Shown: piece by piece, positions 33,666 through 41,444 of the stretch
Layout: every line of letters begins with the position of its first letter
How positions within the stretch are numbered: the first letter of the stretch is position 1
Position numbers and translations under genes: made by a program
Notes under the pieces: generated by a model
Seen by the model: only the letters and a program-made list of their open reading frames with translations
Told to the model about the DNA's origin: nothing
Database searches by the model: none
Assembly (NCBI GenBank): GCA_001767435.1
Contig: MEKT01000120.1
Span: 30,977 to 85,095, forward strand
Reading direction: 5' to 3'
DNA from: Acidobacteria bacterium RIFCSPLOWO2_02_FULL_65_29
GTDB lineage: Bacteria; Acidobacteriota; Vicinamibacteria; Vicinamibacterales; CAVVIG01
Length of the DNA: 54,119 bases

Positions 33666-34018
33666 GATCGCGCTTCCTGTCGGCGTCTTGCATCGAGCAC
33701 CCGCACCAAATCCTTGAGCCGCTGACTTTCCAGATCGAGCACCTGCCGGCCGAGCGGCGTCAGCTTGTAATACCGACGACGGGCATCGTCGAGCTCAGGC
33801 GCTGGACGCTCGCCGGACTCGGCGATCAGACCCTTCTCGATCAGCCGTTTTAACGAGCCGTACAACGTTGCTGGCCACAGCCGCACCTTTCCGCCGCTCC
33901 GTTCCAGCACGTCCAGCATGATGCCGTAGCCATGCTGCTCACCCTCGACTAGGCAGATGAGAATGTGGAACCAGTTGCTCTTGAGCGGCAGGAACGCGTC
34001 AGGCTTCGGTTTTGGCAC
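33662..34018 (-). CDS. PadR-family transcriptional regulator
   Basis: 118 residues. Winged helix typical of PadR-s1: FHILICLVEGEQHGYGIMLD, VRLWPATLYGSLKRLIEKGL, RRRYYKLTPLGRQVLDLESQ, then a C-terminal dimerisation helix. PadR proteins usually repress the adjacent transporter and release DNA on ligand binding. First gene of the permease operon, with a perfect palindrome 9 bp upstream of its start. Confidence 0.94.
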   Translation of the reverse strand: MPKPKPDAFLPLKSNWFHILICLVEGEQHGYGIMLDVLERSGGKVRLWPATLYGSLKRLIEKGLIAESGERPAPELDDARRRYYKLTPLGRQVLDLESQRLKDLVRVLDARRRQEARS

Positions 34019-34026
34019 GCCAAAAG

Positions 34027-34042
34027 TATATCAAGTGATATA
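34027..34042 (-). promoter_or_regulatory. Palindromic PadR operator candidate
   Basis: TATATCA-AG-TGATATA, a perfect 7-bp inverted repeat, just upstream of the PadR gene in an AT-rich island of otherwise GC-rich DNA. It would overlap the promoter, giving autoregulation of the operon. Confidence 0.65.
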
Positions 34043-34059
34043 TATATGCGTCAAGTACT

Positions 34060-34090
34060 AGGTGGTCGGTGGTTGGTGGTTCGTGGTCGG
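34060..34090. repeat. Heptamer array GGTGGTT
   Basis: Four units (GGTGGTC, GGTGGTT, GGTGGTT, CGTGGTC) in the gap between the PadR operator and the recombinase 3' end. Another member of the 7-8 bp unit class. Confidence 0.75.
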
Positions 34091-34161
34091 TATGGCAGCA
34101 CGGTCAGCTGAGACTCGCACAGGGCCACCGGGTTTGATGCCTTCAACGCCGCCGTGCTAGC

Positions 34162-35120
34162 TCAGGCCGCATATCGCCAAAGCTGCAGATAATGGTGGTT
34201 GCGAGCCCCCGCAACCAATTGAATCGGCACGTGAAGGTCGCCTGTCTCGGGCGACCTTTTCGTTTGTTGGGCAGCAGTCAACATCGCGGCCAGATTTCCC
34301 CTCAACTCGATCCGGAGCTGGCCCCCATCCGGCATCAAGACGATCGAATCGATCAGCCCGCGAAGCATCTCCGAGGCTTCCAAGCGCGTATCTTCGCGCT
34401 GGAGTGCCGCGGCCAGCTCCTCGACCTTGGAGCGATAGAGGTCGGCCATGCTCGGGTGCAGGAGCGGCGGCGGTTCGTCTGCCACTACCAGCTGTGCGAG
34501 CAGCGCTTCCTTCCGAGCCTGCAGATCCGCCATCCGGTCCTTCAGCTCCGAACCCTTCACGCCATCGACGATCGCCTCGATGACCTTCTGGATGTCGCGC
34601 TTGACGCGCTCCAATTCGCGTTTGGCGCCGGTCAGGCCGGCCCGTTGCTCCATCCGGAGCCGGTTCATCTCCCGCGCGAACTCGCGGCAGAACTCCTCGA
34701 AGAAGTCCTTATGCATCAACTTGTCTTGCAGGGCGCTGAGCACACGCGCCTCGACTTCCAGTCGCGAAATAGTCAGCTTGTTGGTGCACGTCCCACGGTC
34801 GCGAGTGCCGAAGCATCCGAGCTGCTCGCGCGAGTAGACGACGAAGCCGGCGCCGCACTCGCCGCATTTCGTCAGGCCGGAGAACAGATACTTCGGCCGG
34901 CGGAACTGGTTGAAGCGCTTACCTTCCTCGGCTGACTTCCATTTCCGCTGCACGCCGGCGTATCGCGTCTGCACGGCCTGCCACAGCTCATCGCGCAGAA
35001 TCCGCAGCTCGGGCACGTCCTTGGTGATCCACTCCGACCGCGGATTCGGTCGTGCGACTCGCTTGACAGGCCGTTGCTTGCCGACCGTTAGCCCTCTGTC
35101 GATCGCAATCCTTTCCGTGG
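34162..35120 (-). pseudogene. Large serine recombinase, 5'-truncated
   Basis: About 310 codons of a phage/ICE-type serine recombinase. Present: the end of the Recombinase domain (RPNPRSEWITKDVPELRIL), the zinc ribbon (LTKCGECGAGFVVYSREQLG, then a CTNKL Cys), the coiled-coil arm (EFAREMNRLRMEQRAGLTGA, ELERVKRDIQKVIEAIVDGV) and the C-terminal segment LRGLIDSIVLMPDGGQLRIE. Missing: the whole N-terminal catalytic resolvase domain with its Ser nucleophile. The frame continues upstream into DNA that belongs to the AbiEii gene in another frame, so the break is near 35115. It cannot catalyse recombination alone. Its last codons (LVAGARNHHYLQLW) contain the island core repeat. Confidence 0.88.
34177..34218. 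repeat. Island core repeat, copy in recombinase 3' end
   Basis: Plus strand: AGCTGCAGATAATGGTGG then TTGCGAGCCCCCGCAACCAA. GGTTGCG...CGCAACC is a 7-bp inverted repeat around GAGCCC-type loop. Similar sequence recurs at 43329 and 46113 without the gene, and the core CCCCCGCAACCAA alone at 39824. Confidence 0.8.
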
Positions 35121-35123
35121 GAT

Positions 35124-35990
35124 CTACGACGACGAACTGAGGATGCGAGCGACGAAGTCTCGGACCCTGACGAGCGCCATGTCGACGTCCGTTTCGGCCA
35201 GCTCGAGTTCGAGGGCGAGTTGCGCAAAAGGCTCCGTCCAATGGGACGGCATGGTGGCCAAATCGGGTGGCCACGGATGGGTTCTCCGACTGCGGAAGAC
35301 CAGTTCGCATGCCTCACGAAGAGCGACGTAGTCGTGGGTGACCAGTGCTTCCATCAGGAGCAAATCGACCAGGTCTCGGAACCGCTCGTTCTGCTTGCCA
35401 GGCCGTGGTGGAAGCGTCAATCCATGCAGCTTCTGCGCGACGTGGAACCGAAGTGGCAGGCACGGCAGCAGCGCTGGGCCCGTGACGCCGAAGGCGTCGG
35501 TCAGAGCGATGGCTTCCACCCATTCGACCTCGGATTCGCCAGCCTCCGCGCGAGCGATGTCGACGCTGATGCTGGTCCAGGGCTGGCCCCGATACGTGAC
35601 GGCGAACTCCATGTTGACCGCCCCGTTGTCAAGCAGGAGCGGCTGGCCTTTGCGGCGGAATGAGAACCCTTGATACGCCTCACCAGTCAGTGGCTGCTCG
35701 AGAGCGTCGGCGAGGTCTGCCTTCGTGTCGCGAAGGACGATATCGATGTCCTTGGTCGCGCGGGCTCGGTCACGCAGACGCAACTCGAGCGCAACCCCGC
35801 CCTTGACGATGAACCTTGGCACGTCGGCACCGGTGGCACGCTCGAGCACACCCGCCAGGATCATGTAGGCCACCCATGCGCGAACGCGACCTTCGGCGAC
35901 CCCGAGCTCGCGCGCGTACGCCTGCGCATACCTCGCCAGCACGCCGGCCGACGGCGGAGGGCCGGTCGGTCGTTTCGGATCCGCCGTCAC
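35124..35990 (-). CDS. abiEii: AbiEii-type nucleotidyltransferase toxin
   Basis: Toxin of the type IV AbiE toxin-antitoxin/phage-exclusion system. 288 residues with the minimal nucleotidyltransferase pattern: RFIVKGGVALELRL (GG..L), then RATKDIDIVL (T-DID metal-binding Asp pair), SVDIARAE, and C-terminal LPLRFHVAQKLHGLTLPPRP with FRDLVDLLLM (the K/H and D-L motif of the COG2253 group). Complete at both ends. Its start overlaps the AbiEi stop by 4 bp. Its 3' end abuts the truncated recombinase, which marks a rearrangement next to the defence system. Confidence 0.9.
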   Translation of the reverse strand: MTADPKRPTGPPPSAGVLARYAQAYARELGVAEGRVRAWVAYMILAGVLERATGADVPRFIVKGGVALELRLRDRARATKDIDIVLRDTKADLADALEQPLTGEAYQGFSFRRKGQPLLLDNGAVNMEFAVTYRGQPWTSISVDIARAEAGESEVEWVEAIALTDAFGVTGPALLPCLPLRFHVAQKLHGLTLPPRPGKQNERFRDLVDLLLMEALVTHDYVALREACELVFRSRRTHPWPPDLATMPSHWTEPFAQLALELELAETDVDMALVRVRDFVARILSSSS

Positions 35991-36601
35991 CTCGCATCCA
36001 CGCGCGCGGGCGTCGCGCGCCGGCGTTTCGGCCGGGTCCCAAGCAGCTCGCGTTCCAGGCGATCAGCTTCGACGATAGAAAGGACACCCGAGCGTCGTCC
36101 ATCGGCGATCGCCTGGCCAACGAGGTCGTTCCCAAGGTGGCTGGCGTGCGCGTCACGAATGGACCTGGCCGGTTTCGTGACGGGCACACCTTCAACGCGC
36201 TCGACATCGCCGGCCGCCAGATCCGTGTAGTGAATGGCCAGCCTTTTGGGCACCTCCCGGCGGATGCGAACGGTGGTCGGCAGCGTGACGTGGACACGCG
36301 CCGGGCTAACGTCAGACAGCTCGTGGATGGACAGGGCGGACTGATGGGAGATCACGCCGACGACATCGGGCCGGCGGACCTGGGGCCACAGAACGGCCTC
36401 CATGTAGCTGCCAAGTCGGGACACCGGGAACCGGGTGAAACGGTACACACCGCGAGACACGCGATCGATGTCCCCCTGCTGGGCGAGTTGGACGAGACGG
36501 ACCTGATGCAGCCCGGCCGCCCGGGCTTGGGCGGCCGTGAAGTAGCCGGCCTGATCTTCGGCGATTCCGTAGAGGACGGTGTCCCATTGGCGTTTATGCA
36601 T
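35987..36601 (-). CDS. abiEi: AbiEi-type antitoxin/transcriptional repressor
   Basis: 204 residues from ATG 36601 (MHKRQWDTVLYGIAED). N-terminal winged helix (GYFTAAQARAAGLHQVRLVQ then DRVSRGVYRFTRFP) typical of AbiEi family-4 antitoxins, then a C-terminal domain (VVGVISHQSALSIHELSDVS, TLPTTVRIRREVPKRLAIHY, VTKPARSIRDAHAS). The frame is open 38 codons further upstream, but those residues are not family-like. An AT-rich stretch (AATAATATAACG, about 36621-36632) just upstream probably holds the promoter. The antitoxin normally binds repeats in this region to autoregulate. Confidence 0.9.
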   Translation of the reverse strand: MHKRQWDTVLYGIAEDQAGYFTAAQARAAGLHQVRLVQLAQQGDIDRVSRGVYRFTRFPVSRLGSYMEAVLWPQVRRPDVVGVISHQSALSIHELSDVSPARVHVTLPTTVRIRREVPKRLAIHYTDLAAGDVERVEGVPVTKPARSIRDAHASHLGNDLVGQAIADGRRSGVLSIVEADRLERELLGTRPKRRRATPARVDAR

Positions 36602-36734
36602 GACGACCTGGCCTGATGGCAATAATATAACGTCTTTGAGTATTAATGACAGCGCTTCCAGACTGCAGAGCTTCGCGGATCGGAGGCCACCCGAATTAGC
36701 GAACAGGCTTCGCACAAGCTCCGACCCCCGCCCG

Positions 36735-37730
36735 TCAGGTGGTCCGAGCGCGTACGAGCTCCCGAGCGTGCTGGAAGAACTTCGGATCTTCGGCGTGCTT
36801 GCTCACGAGCCAATCGACAAAGGCTTCCGTGTACTTCCGCGGCGAATGCTGAGCCTGATAGGAGAACATCGGATCGTCGTCGACTTTGTGGACGCGGCGA
36901 ACACATTGAAGGTCGTGTCCGCTGACGCTGGTCTGTCCACCCAGACGTTCCGCGAGCCGCTGAACCAATTCCTTTTGTCGATGCGGATAGAGCTTGTCCG
37001 CCTGCATCACGCTCAGGGTGGGGGCACTCTCGTCATTGGTCAACCGGATTGCGGTTGCTTCCGGCGTGTCTCGGAGGGCGACGCTGTCTACGCCCACTGT
37101 GGGTGCTCCGTCGCCAGTGGTCAGTCGAACCGGAGTGGCTTCAGCTGAATCCTTCAGCGTGATCGCTCGCTGAACGATCTGAACCGTCGATCCGGCCGGT
37201 GCGGCCATGACCTTCCCGATGCCATCCAGCCAGAATCCCTTCACCTGCTCAAGCTCGCGTTCCAGGGCCTGCCGCAAGTCATCGGTGGTTCCAGGCTCAC
37301 TCTTCGCGCCGTGCCGGAAGTAGACGCTTCCTTTGACAAACGCCGCCTTCTGGCCGCCGCCCGGTGCCGCGTAGCCGCCATGCGCTGTGAACACGATCGG
37401 GATGCGCGACGCACCGACCTTGATGACAGCCACGGGCTTGCCGAAGCGCAGGCCTTGAACGATGTCAAATGCTGCGAAGTGCTGATCAGTGTAGCTGTGG
37501 ACTCTGTTCGTTACGTCGGCAGGATCAACTGCCAGCAAAGGAGCAATGTCCGAGTTCGACAGGTTCCCATCATCATCGACGCCGACGACGATCGATCCGC
37601 CGCCGGAGTTGGACATGGCGACTATGTCCTTGATCAGCTCACACCAATCCTGTTTCGACTCCGGATCGAAGGACGACTTGAAATCGAGAGAAGCCGATTC
37701 TCCGTCGAGGGCGTCAATATCGATTGCCAT
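36735..37730 (-). CDS. AlbA_2 (Schlafen-type) ATP-binding/DNA-binding protein
   Basis: 331 residues. The N-terminal AlbA_2/AAA_4 domain (residues 9-125) has SLDFKSSFDPESKQDWCELI, KDIVAMSNSGGGSIVVGVDD and VYFRHGAKSEP near its end. The middle holds two copies of one motif: AITLKDSAEATPVRLTTGDG (about 190) and VALRDTPEATAIRLTNDESA (about 220). The C-terminus (LYPHRQKELVQRLAERLGG, CVRRVHKVDDDPMFSYQ, YTEAFVDWLVSK) is a small domain seen with such proteins. AlbA_2 proteins occur widely in defence and mobile islands; biochemical role not assigned. Upstream of abiE on the same strand with about 130 bp between. Confidence 0.82.
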   Translation of the reverse strand: MAIDIDALDGESASLDFKSSFDPESKQDWCELIKDIVAMSNSGGGSIVVGVDDDGNLSNSDIAPLLAVDPADVTNRVHSYTDQHFAAFDIVQGLRFGKPVAVIKVGASRIPIVFTAHGGYAAPGGGQKAAFVKGSVYFRHGAKSEPGTTDDLRQALERELEQVKGFWLDGIGKVMAAPAGSTVQIVQRAITLKDSAEATPVRLTTGDGAPTVGVDSVALRDTPEATAIRLTNDESAPTLSVMQADKLYPHRQKELVQRLAERLGGQTSVSGHDLQCVRRVHKVDDDPMFSYQAQHSPRKYTEAFVDWLVSKHAEDPKFFQHARELVRARTT

Positions 37731-37829
37731 GGTGAGGGCAGACTGGACAGATCAGCTTATAACGGCGGCGCAGTGAGGTGGCTGACGTCGTGTCGTCGTC
37801 CCCCGCAGACGAGGTGATGCGTAGGACAA

Positions 37830-38819
37830 CTAGGACACGTTGACCAGGGGAGAGAGATGACCGTATCGGTGGCCGAGTTCAAGCGTCTCAATCCGCCCGG
37901 CCCCGGCCTGCACGGCATTCTGAATGGCGCTTGACGCCAGGCCGGCGAGCGCCGCGTCGCCCTCCTTCTTCCAGAGCTTGAACAGCACGTGGTACTTCGG
38001 TGCGGCGAGTAGGTCGCGGTTCTCGACATGGTGATCCGTGGGGCCGAAGTCGAACGGGTAGTGCTGCGTTCGCACGCCCTCGAAGCGCTGACGAACAGCG
38101 GCGATGTCGTCCGGGCTCAGTGCCGGCATGGCCAGTTGGGTGAAGAACGCCTGCTTCACCCGCTGCGCCAGATCCGAGAACTGCGGCGGAACGACGACGC
38201 GCACGGTCCACGCTGGTAGGGCGCGAAGGACCGCGGAGTGCCGCTCCAGGAAGAGGCGAAAGTCGTTCAGTGTCGGATCAAGAACGACGTAGACCAGGAC
38301 GCCACGCCCGGACAGGTGAATGCCGATCGGCAAGCGGTCAGGGAAGGACCGCACTATCCGCCGCTCGCCGTTGCGGATTGACACGTGAGGGAGGTCCTCA
38401 GGCGTGATGCTGGTGAGCGCCGTCAGATGATTGGCCTTGTCCTCGGCAGTGCCGAGCCAGATCATCTCCGCGTCCTCGACGATGGCGTCGAGCACCATCA
38501 ATCGCTGGATCGCGTGGTTCAGCGTGAGCGGTCGCCGGAGCTTGCTGTCTGCCTCCCCGATGGCCGCGTAGAGCGCCCGCTGGTTGACGTGGTAAATGCG
38601 CGCGCGGTTGTGACGGCAGTCGTACATCGACGCGCAATGAAGCCGCACGAGCTTGGCGAAGAACTTCCTCGTCTTCGCACCGTGCACGATGCCACAGTAG
38701 CGCGCGTACTGACGCGGTACGCCGACACCCGCATGCAGCATAACGGTTGTCAGGAATCGCGCCTGGCGCTCTGTGAACCCCTTCTTGGCGACGGCCTGAA
38801 CGCGCTCGTCGAACGTCAT
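37830..38819 (-). CDS. Winged-helix protein, second gene of an unassigned island pair
   Basis: 329 residues, not assigned to a named family. N-terminal winged helix (FTERQARFLTTVMLHAGVGV then YARYCGIVHGAKTRKFFAKL, YHVNQRALYAAIGEADSKLR). The middle (LTLNHAIQRLMVLDAIVEDA, WLGTAEDKANHLTALTSITP) and the beta-rich end (VLVYVVLDPTLNDFRLFLER, LPAWTVRVVVPPQFSDLAQR) are reminiscent of replication-relaxation-type proteins of mobile elements (inference). The ATG overlaps the stop of the 308-residue partner by 4 bp, so the two are one translational unit. Confidence 0.72.
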   Translation of the reverse strand: MTFDERVQAVAKKGFTERQARFLTTVMLHAGVGVPRQYARYCGIVHGAKTRKFFAKLVRLHCASMYDCRHNRARIYHVNQRALYAAIGEADSKLRRPLTLNHAIQRLMVLDAIVEDAEMIWLGTAEDKANHLTALTSITPEDLPHVSIRNGERRIVRSFPDRLPIGIHLSGRGVLVYVVLDPTLNDFRLFLERHSAVLRALPAWTVRVVVPPQFSDLAQRVKQAFFTQLAMPALSPDDIAAVRQRFEGVRTQHYPFDFGPTDHHVENRDLLAAPKYHVLFKLWKKEGDAALAGLASSAIQNAVQAGAGRIETLELGHRYGHLSPLVNVS

Positions 38820-39742
38820 CGCAGCAGCTCCTCGATGATGCTGGGTGTCCGTCCACCACTGCGTCCACCGCCGCCGCTACGTGTCGAGAAGTAGAGCGTG
38901 AAGCCCGAACCGGACTTCGCGGCAGCGTGCGCGCCTCGGTAGTGCGGCGTCATGACCTCGACGTCGAGCGTGTGGTCGTGGCCGTCGATGTCGTACTCGA
39001 TCCGGACGTCGGGGAACTGCACGTGCCCCTGGTCGTCACACGGCAGGTTGTGCTCACGCGCCCAGTTTTGGATCTCCAACGGGTCACGGTCGGGCCGGCC
39101 GTCGCTGTCGGCACGGCCACGATTTCGCTCCTGAAGGAACTGCTGGTACTCGCGCTTCAGCTCGTAGTCCAGGACGATGCGATCGACTCGCGCACCGCGC
39201 TGCTCGAGGCGCTCGGCTTCGCGCTCGTACGCCCGGTAGATCTGCGAGTCGTGCTCGACCTCACGTGGCTTCTTCAGCTCCGCGTAGAACCGTTGTCGCC
39301 AGTCGTCCTCGTTCCGGCCACCGCGGCCCTCGCGGTCGCGGCTGCCGGCGTGCTGTTTCCGATGCGACTCCAGCAGATCCTTGCCGCGGTCCGTCAGGAC
39401 GACGACGCCATGGCGGTGGCCGGCGAGCGGAATGGTGCGAACAAGACCCTGCTCGCGGAGGTGACGAAGGTCGCCCTTGCGCGGGTCGCAGGGCTGACCG
39501 TTGTGGTCCTGCAGGTCACGCGCTGGAATGACGCGGAAGACCCCGACGAGACTCAGCGTGCGGGATTCGGAACCACGAAGCGTGTACTCCCGGTCGCGGT
39601 CACGGACCAGCTCGCGTTCGTGTCCGCGAGGCAAGTCGAGCTGGTTGACGAAGACGTCCCGAGGATCGACCGGGTCTCTGTCGCGTGCGTCGTCGTCGCG
39701 TTCACGAGGATCGCTTCCCCAACGAGGATCATCATCAAACAT
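38816..39742 (-). CDS. Charged protein with winged helix and nuclease-like C-terminus, first gene of the pair
   Basis: 308 residues, unusually rich in Asp, Arg and Glu. Order: acidic/basic N-terminus (1-35); a stretch EREYTLRG-like (RDREYTLRGSESRTLSLVG) leading to a winged helix (FRVIPARDLQD, LRHLREQGLVRTIPLAGHRH, LTDRGKDLLESHRK, about 50-130); a long charged helix (ELKKPREVEHDSQIYRAYER, about 155-215); a C-terminal alpha/beta part (FPDVRIEYDIDGHDHTLDVE, VMTPHYRGAHAAAKSGSG, about 250-290) with a D...ExM/K arrangement resembling a PD-(D/E)XK nuclease core, although the lysine is not convincing. Probably involved in mobile-element DNA processing; no family name assigned. Confidence 0.72.
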   Translation of the reverse strand: MFDDDPRWGSDPRERDDDARDRDPVDPRDVFVNQLDLPRGHERELVRDRDREYTLRGSESRTLSLVGVFRVIPARDLQDHNGQPCDPRKGDLRHLREQGLVRTIPLAGHRHGVVVLTDRGKDLLESHRKQHAGSRDREGRGGRNEDDWRQRFYAELKKPREVEHDSQIYRAYEREAERLEQRGARVDRIVLDYELKREYQQFLQERNRGRADSDGRPDRDPLEIQNWAREHNLPCDDQGHVQFPDVRIEYDIDGHDHTLDVEVMTPHYRGAHAAAKSGSGFTLYFSTRSGGGGRSGGRTPSIIEELLR

Positions 39743-39823
39743 GGTCGGAACCTCCTGAAATAACGGCGTTTAGACGTGCTCACGCCGCCACCCAACAGAG
39801 CTTCCGGTACAATCGGAGGCGCC

Positions 39824-39836
39824 CCCCCGCAACCAA
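39824..39836. repeat. Island core repeat CCCCCGCAACCAA (isolated copy)
   Basis: Identical over 13 bp to the cores at 34206 and 46141, without the recombinase tail around it. It lies 16 bp upstream of the Xre-type antitoxin start, between two oppositely oriented gene blocks. Confidence 0.6.
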
Positions 39837-39851
39837 CGGGACCGACGGCCC

Positions 39852-40382
39852 TTGAGCCCGACGGACTTCGGCCCGAGTGAAGTGACTTTTGTGTTTTCGC
39901 TGTCAGACCGGAACGACTGGCGTTACGGGAACGCCATCGCCGACGCTCCCGTTCACGACCGCCACGGTGTCTTCAGACGCGTCCAAGAGATCCTCGGCGT
40001 CCAGCGATTACGCACGGACCAGGATCTCGTCACGCTCGTCGTCGAGCAGCGGCTGTCGTCCCGTGCCATCGATTCGTTGCGTCAATCCGGTCTCACCGAT
40101 GAAGAGATCTACTCCCTCGTCGTCCCCAGGCGCACGCTGACGCATCGCCGCGCACGACGAGAAGCGCTGAGCCGCGACGAGTCGGATCGTGTGGTTCGGA
40201 TCGCACGGGTGGTGGCTCTGTGCGAGGAGGTGTTTGCCGATCGCGAGCGCTCTTGGCGTTGGCTTCGAGCCGCCAAGCGCCAGTTCCAGGGACGTGCGCC
40301 ACTGCAGCTGCTTGCCACCGAAGCGGGCGCGAGGTTCGTGGAAGAATTGCTCTGTCGCATCGACGAGGGCATGGCCGCCTAG
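39852..40382 (+). CDS. Xre/MbcA/ParS-family antitoxin of a RES toxin
   Basis: 176 residues (TTG start). After a 45-residue leader (start uncertain; family members are nearer 140-150 residues) come VQEILGVQRLRTDQDLVTLV, a helix-turn-helix-like part, the block VVPRRTLTHRRARREALSRD then ESDRVVRIARVVALCEEVFA, and the C-terminal toxin-binding domain PLQLLATEAGARFVEELLCR ending IDEGMAA. These are the standard marks of Xre antitoxins paired with RES toxins. The RES toxin follows, separated only by the 158-bp mobile repeat. Confidence 0.9.
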   Translation: MSPTDFGPSEVTFVFSLSDRNDWRYGNAIADAPVHDRHGVFRRVQEILGVQRLRTDQDLVTLVVEQRLSSRAIDSLRQSGLTDEEIYSLVVPRRTLTHRRARREALSRDESDRVVRIARVVALCEEVFADRERSWRWLRAAKRQFQGRAPLQLLATEAGARFVEELLCRIDEGMAA

Positions 40383-40540
40383 CAGCCCGTGGTGAAAGTC
40401 TGGCTGCACTCGACGGGCGATGCATCCTCTCCGGCTGCGTTGCTCCTCGCTCAAGTACTCCCGGTATTCTCGGTCGTCGCGCCTTGCCGGCGGGGCGCCT
40501 CGCCCGTCTCGGTGCCACGCCAGACGTTCACCACGGGCTG
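40383..40540 (-). mobile_element. 158-bp MITE-like element between Xre and RES genes
   Basis: Terminal inverted repeats CAGCCCGTGGTGAAMGTCTGG at both ends (21 bp, one mismatch), flanked by CTAG on both sides (40379-40382 and 40541-40544). Deleting the element and one CTAG restores GCC-TAG-GTG-GTC: antitoxin stop next to toxin start. A copy with about 118 matching bp lies at 18261 in the opposite orientation. It encodes no protein; movement would need a transposase in trans. Confidence 0.88.
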
Positions 40541-40544
40541 CTAG

Positions 40545-40994
40545 GTGGTCCCGTGGCGCATCAGCAATCACGTCTCGCTGGCTGGCGACGGAGGCCTGCG
40601 GGCTTCCGGCCGATGGCACACGCGTGGGCGCCGGATCATCTACTGCAGCCAAACTCCGGCAGCGGCGTTGCTGGAGATCTTGGTCCATTTCGAGATTGAC
40701 GTTCGCGATCTGCCCGCTCGCTACCGACTCCTGCGGCTTCAAGCGCCAAACGATCTGGTCGTCGAACACGTGACGTTACAGGATTTGCCTGAAGACTGGG
40801 TCGAAACGACCGACGTCACGCGATCGCACGGAGATCGATGGCTTCAAGCAGAGCGGTCGGCGCTACTAGCCGTACCTTCGGCGGTGGCGCCGGACACGTT
40901 CAATGTGCTGCTGAATCCGTCGCACCAGGACGCCAAACGGGTCGCCGTGGTCCAGGTCAGTGAGCACACGATAGACCCCCGCCTTTTCAGCTAG
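40545..40994 (+). CDS. RES-domain NAD-degrading toxin
   Basis: 149 residues, GTG start right after the mobile repeat. Signatures: N-terminal WRISNHVSLAGDGGLRASGR then WHTRGRRIIYCSQTPAAALL and EILVHFE, giving the conserved Arg, Tyr and Glu of RES toxins, and the C-terminal NVLLNPSHQDAKRV containing the conserved Ser. Family members phosphorolyse or hydrolyse NAD+ and are neutralised by the Xre partner. Frame intact. The inserted element has taken the place of the normally tight gene junction, so coupling to the antitoxin may be changed. Confidence 0.92.
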   Translation: MVPWRISNHVSLAGDGGLRASGRWHTRGRRIIYCSQTPAAALLEILVHFEIDVRDLPARYRLLRLQAPNDLVVEHVTLQDLPEDWVETTDVTRSHGDRWLQAERSALLAVPSAVAPDTFNVLLNPSHQDAKRVAVVQVSEHTIDPRLFS

Positions 40995-41062
40995 TCTGTT
41001 GGATTGCGCGAATGGCAAGGACCGTCAGTGAGTTTGAAGCAGAAAACAAATGGGCGCCGGTT

Positions 41063-41230
41063 TCGCCTATACCGCTAGAAGGTCGCGGCACTGGCCGAGG
41101 GCCTCGAGCATCCAGAGACCCGCACCGAGGCCTTCGAGGCGCTTCGTGGCCTCATCGACGCCATCGTCCTGACGCCGAACCAGGGCGAGTTGCAAATCGA
41201 ACTGAAAGGGAATCTGGCGGCGATGCTGGC
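41063..41230 (+). pseudogene. C-terminal recombinase fragment (plus strand)
   Basis: Plus-strand reading: LYR-stop-KVAALAEGLEHPETRTEA then FEALRGLIDAIVLTPNQGEL and QIELKGNLAAMLA, matching the C-terminal region of the serine recombinase at 34162 (LRGLIDSIVLMPDGGQLRIE). It ends abruptly at about 41230, where the inverted partner begins. Confidence 0.8.
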
Positions 41231-41231
41231 C

Positions 41232-41439
41232 CGGCCATCTCCGGGTGAAGCAGCGGCGGCGGCGCGTCCGCGGCGGCGAGCTTGGCTTTCAATTCCTCGC
41301 GTCTGACCGCGTTCGCGTTCAGCTCGTCTTTGACTTCGCTGGCTGGAACGCCCTCCATGATGGACTCAACGAGCTTCTTCCGTCGCGCCTCGATGCGCTC
41401 GATCTCGCACTCGGCGGCTGACATGCCTGCGCGGTGCAC
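41232..41439 (-). pseudogene. Coiled-coil recombinase fragment (minus strand)
   Basis: Minus-strand reading AECEIERIEARRKKLVESIM, EGVPASEVKDELNANAVRRE, ELKAKLAAADAPPPLLHPEM, the coiled-coil arm just before the segment found inverted at 41063. Together the pieces reconstruct one recombinase 3' half cut at the HPEMADLYR position, with one part flipped. Confidence 0.8.
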
Positions 41440-41444
41440 CCCTG

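Noticed and set aside
34162-35310. Functional site-specific recombinase
   Set aside because: No resolvase domain or catalytic serine; the first 65 codons of the open frame are AbiEii DNA read in another frame.
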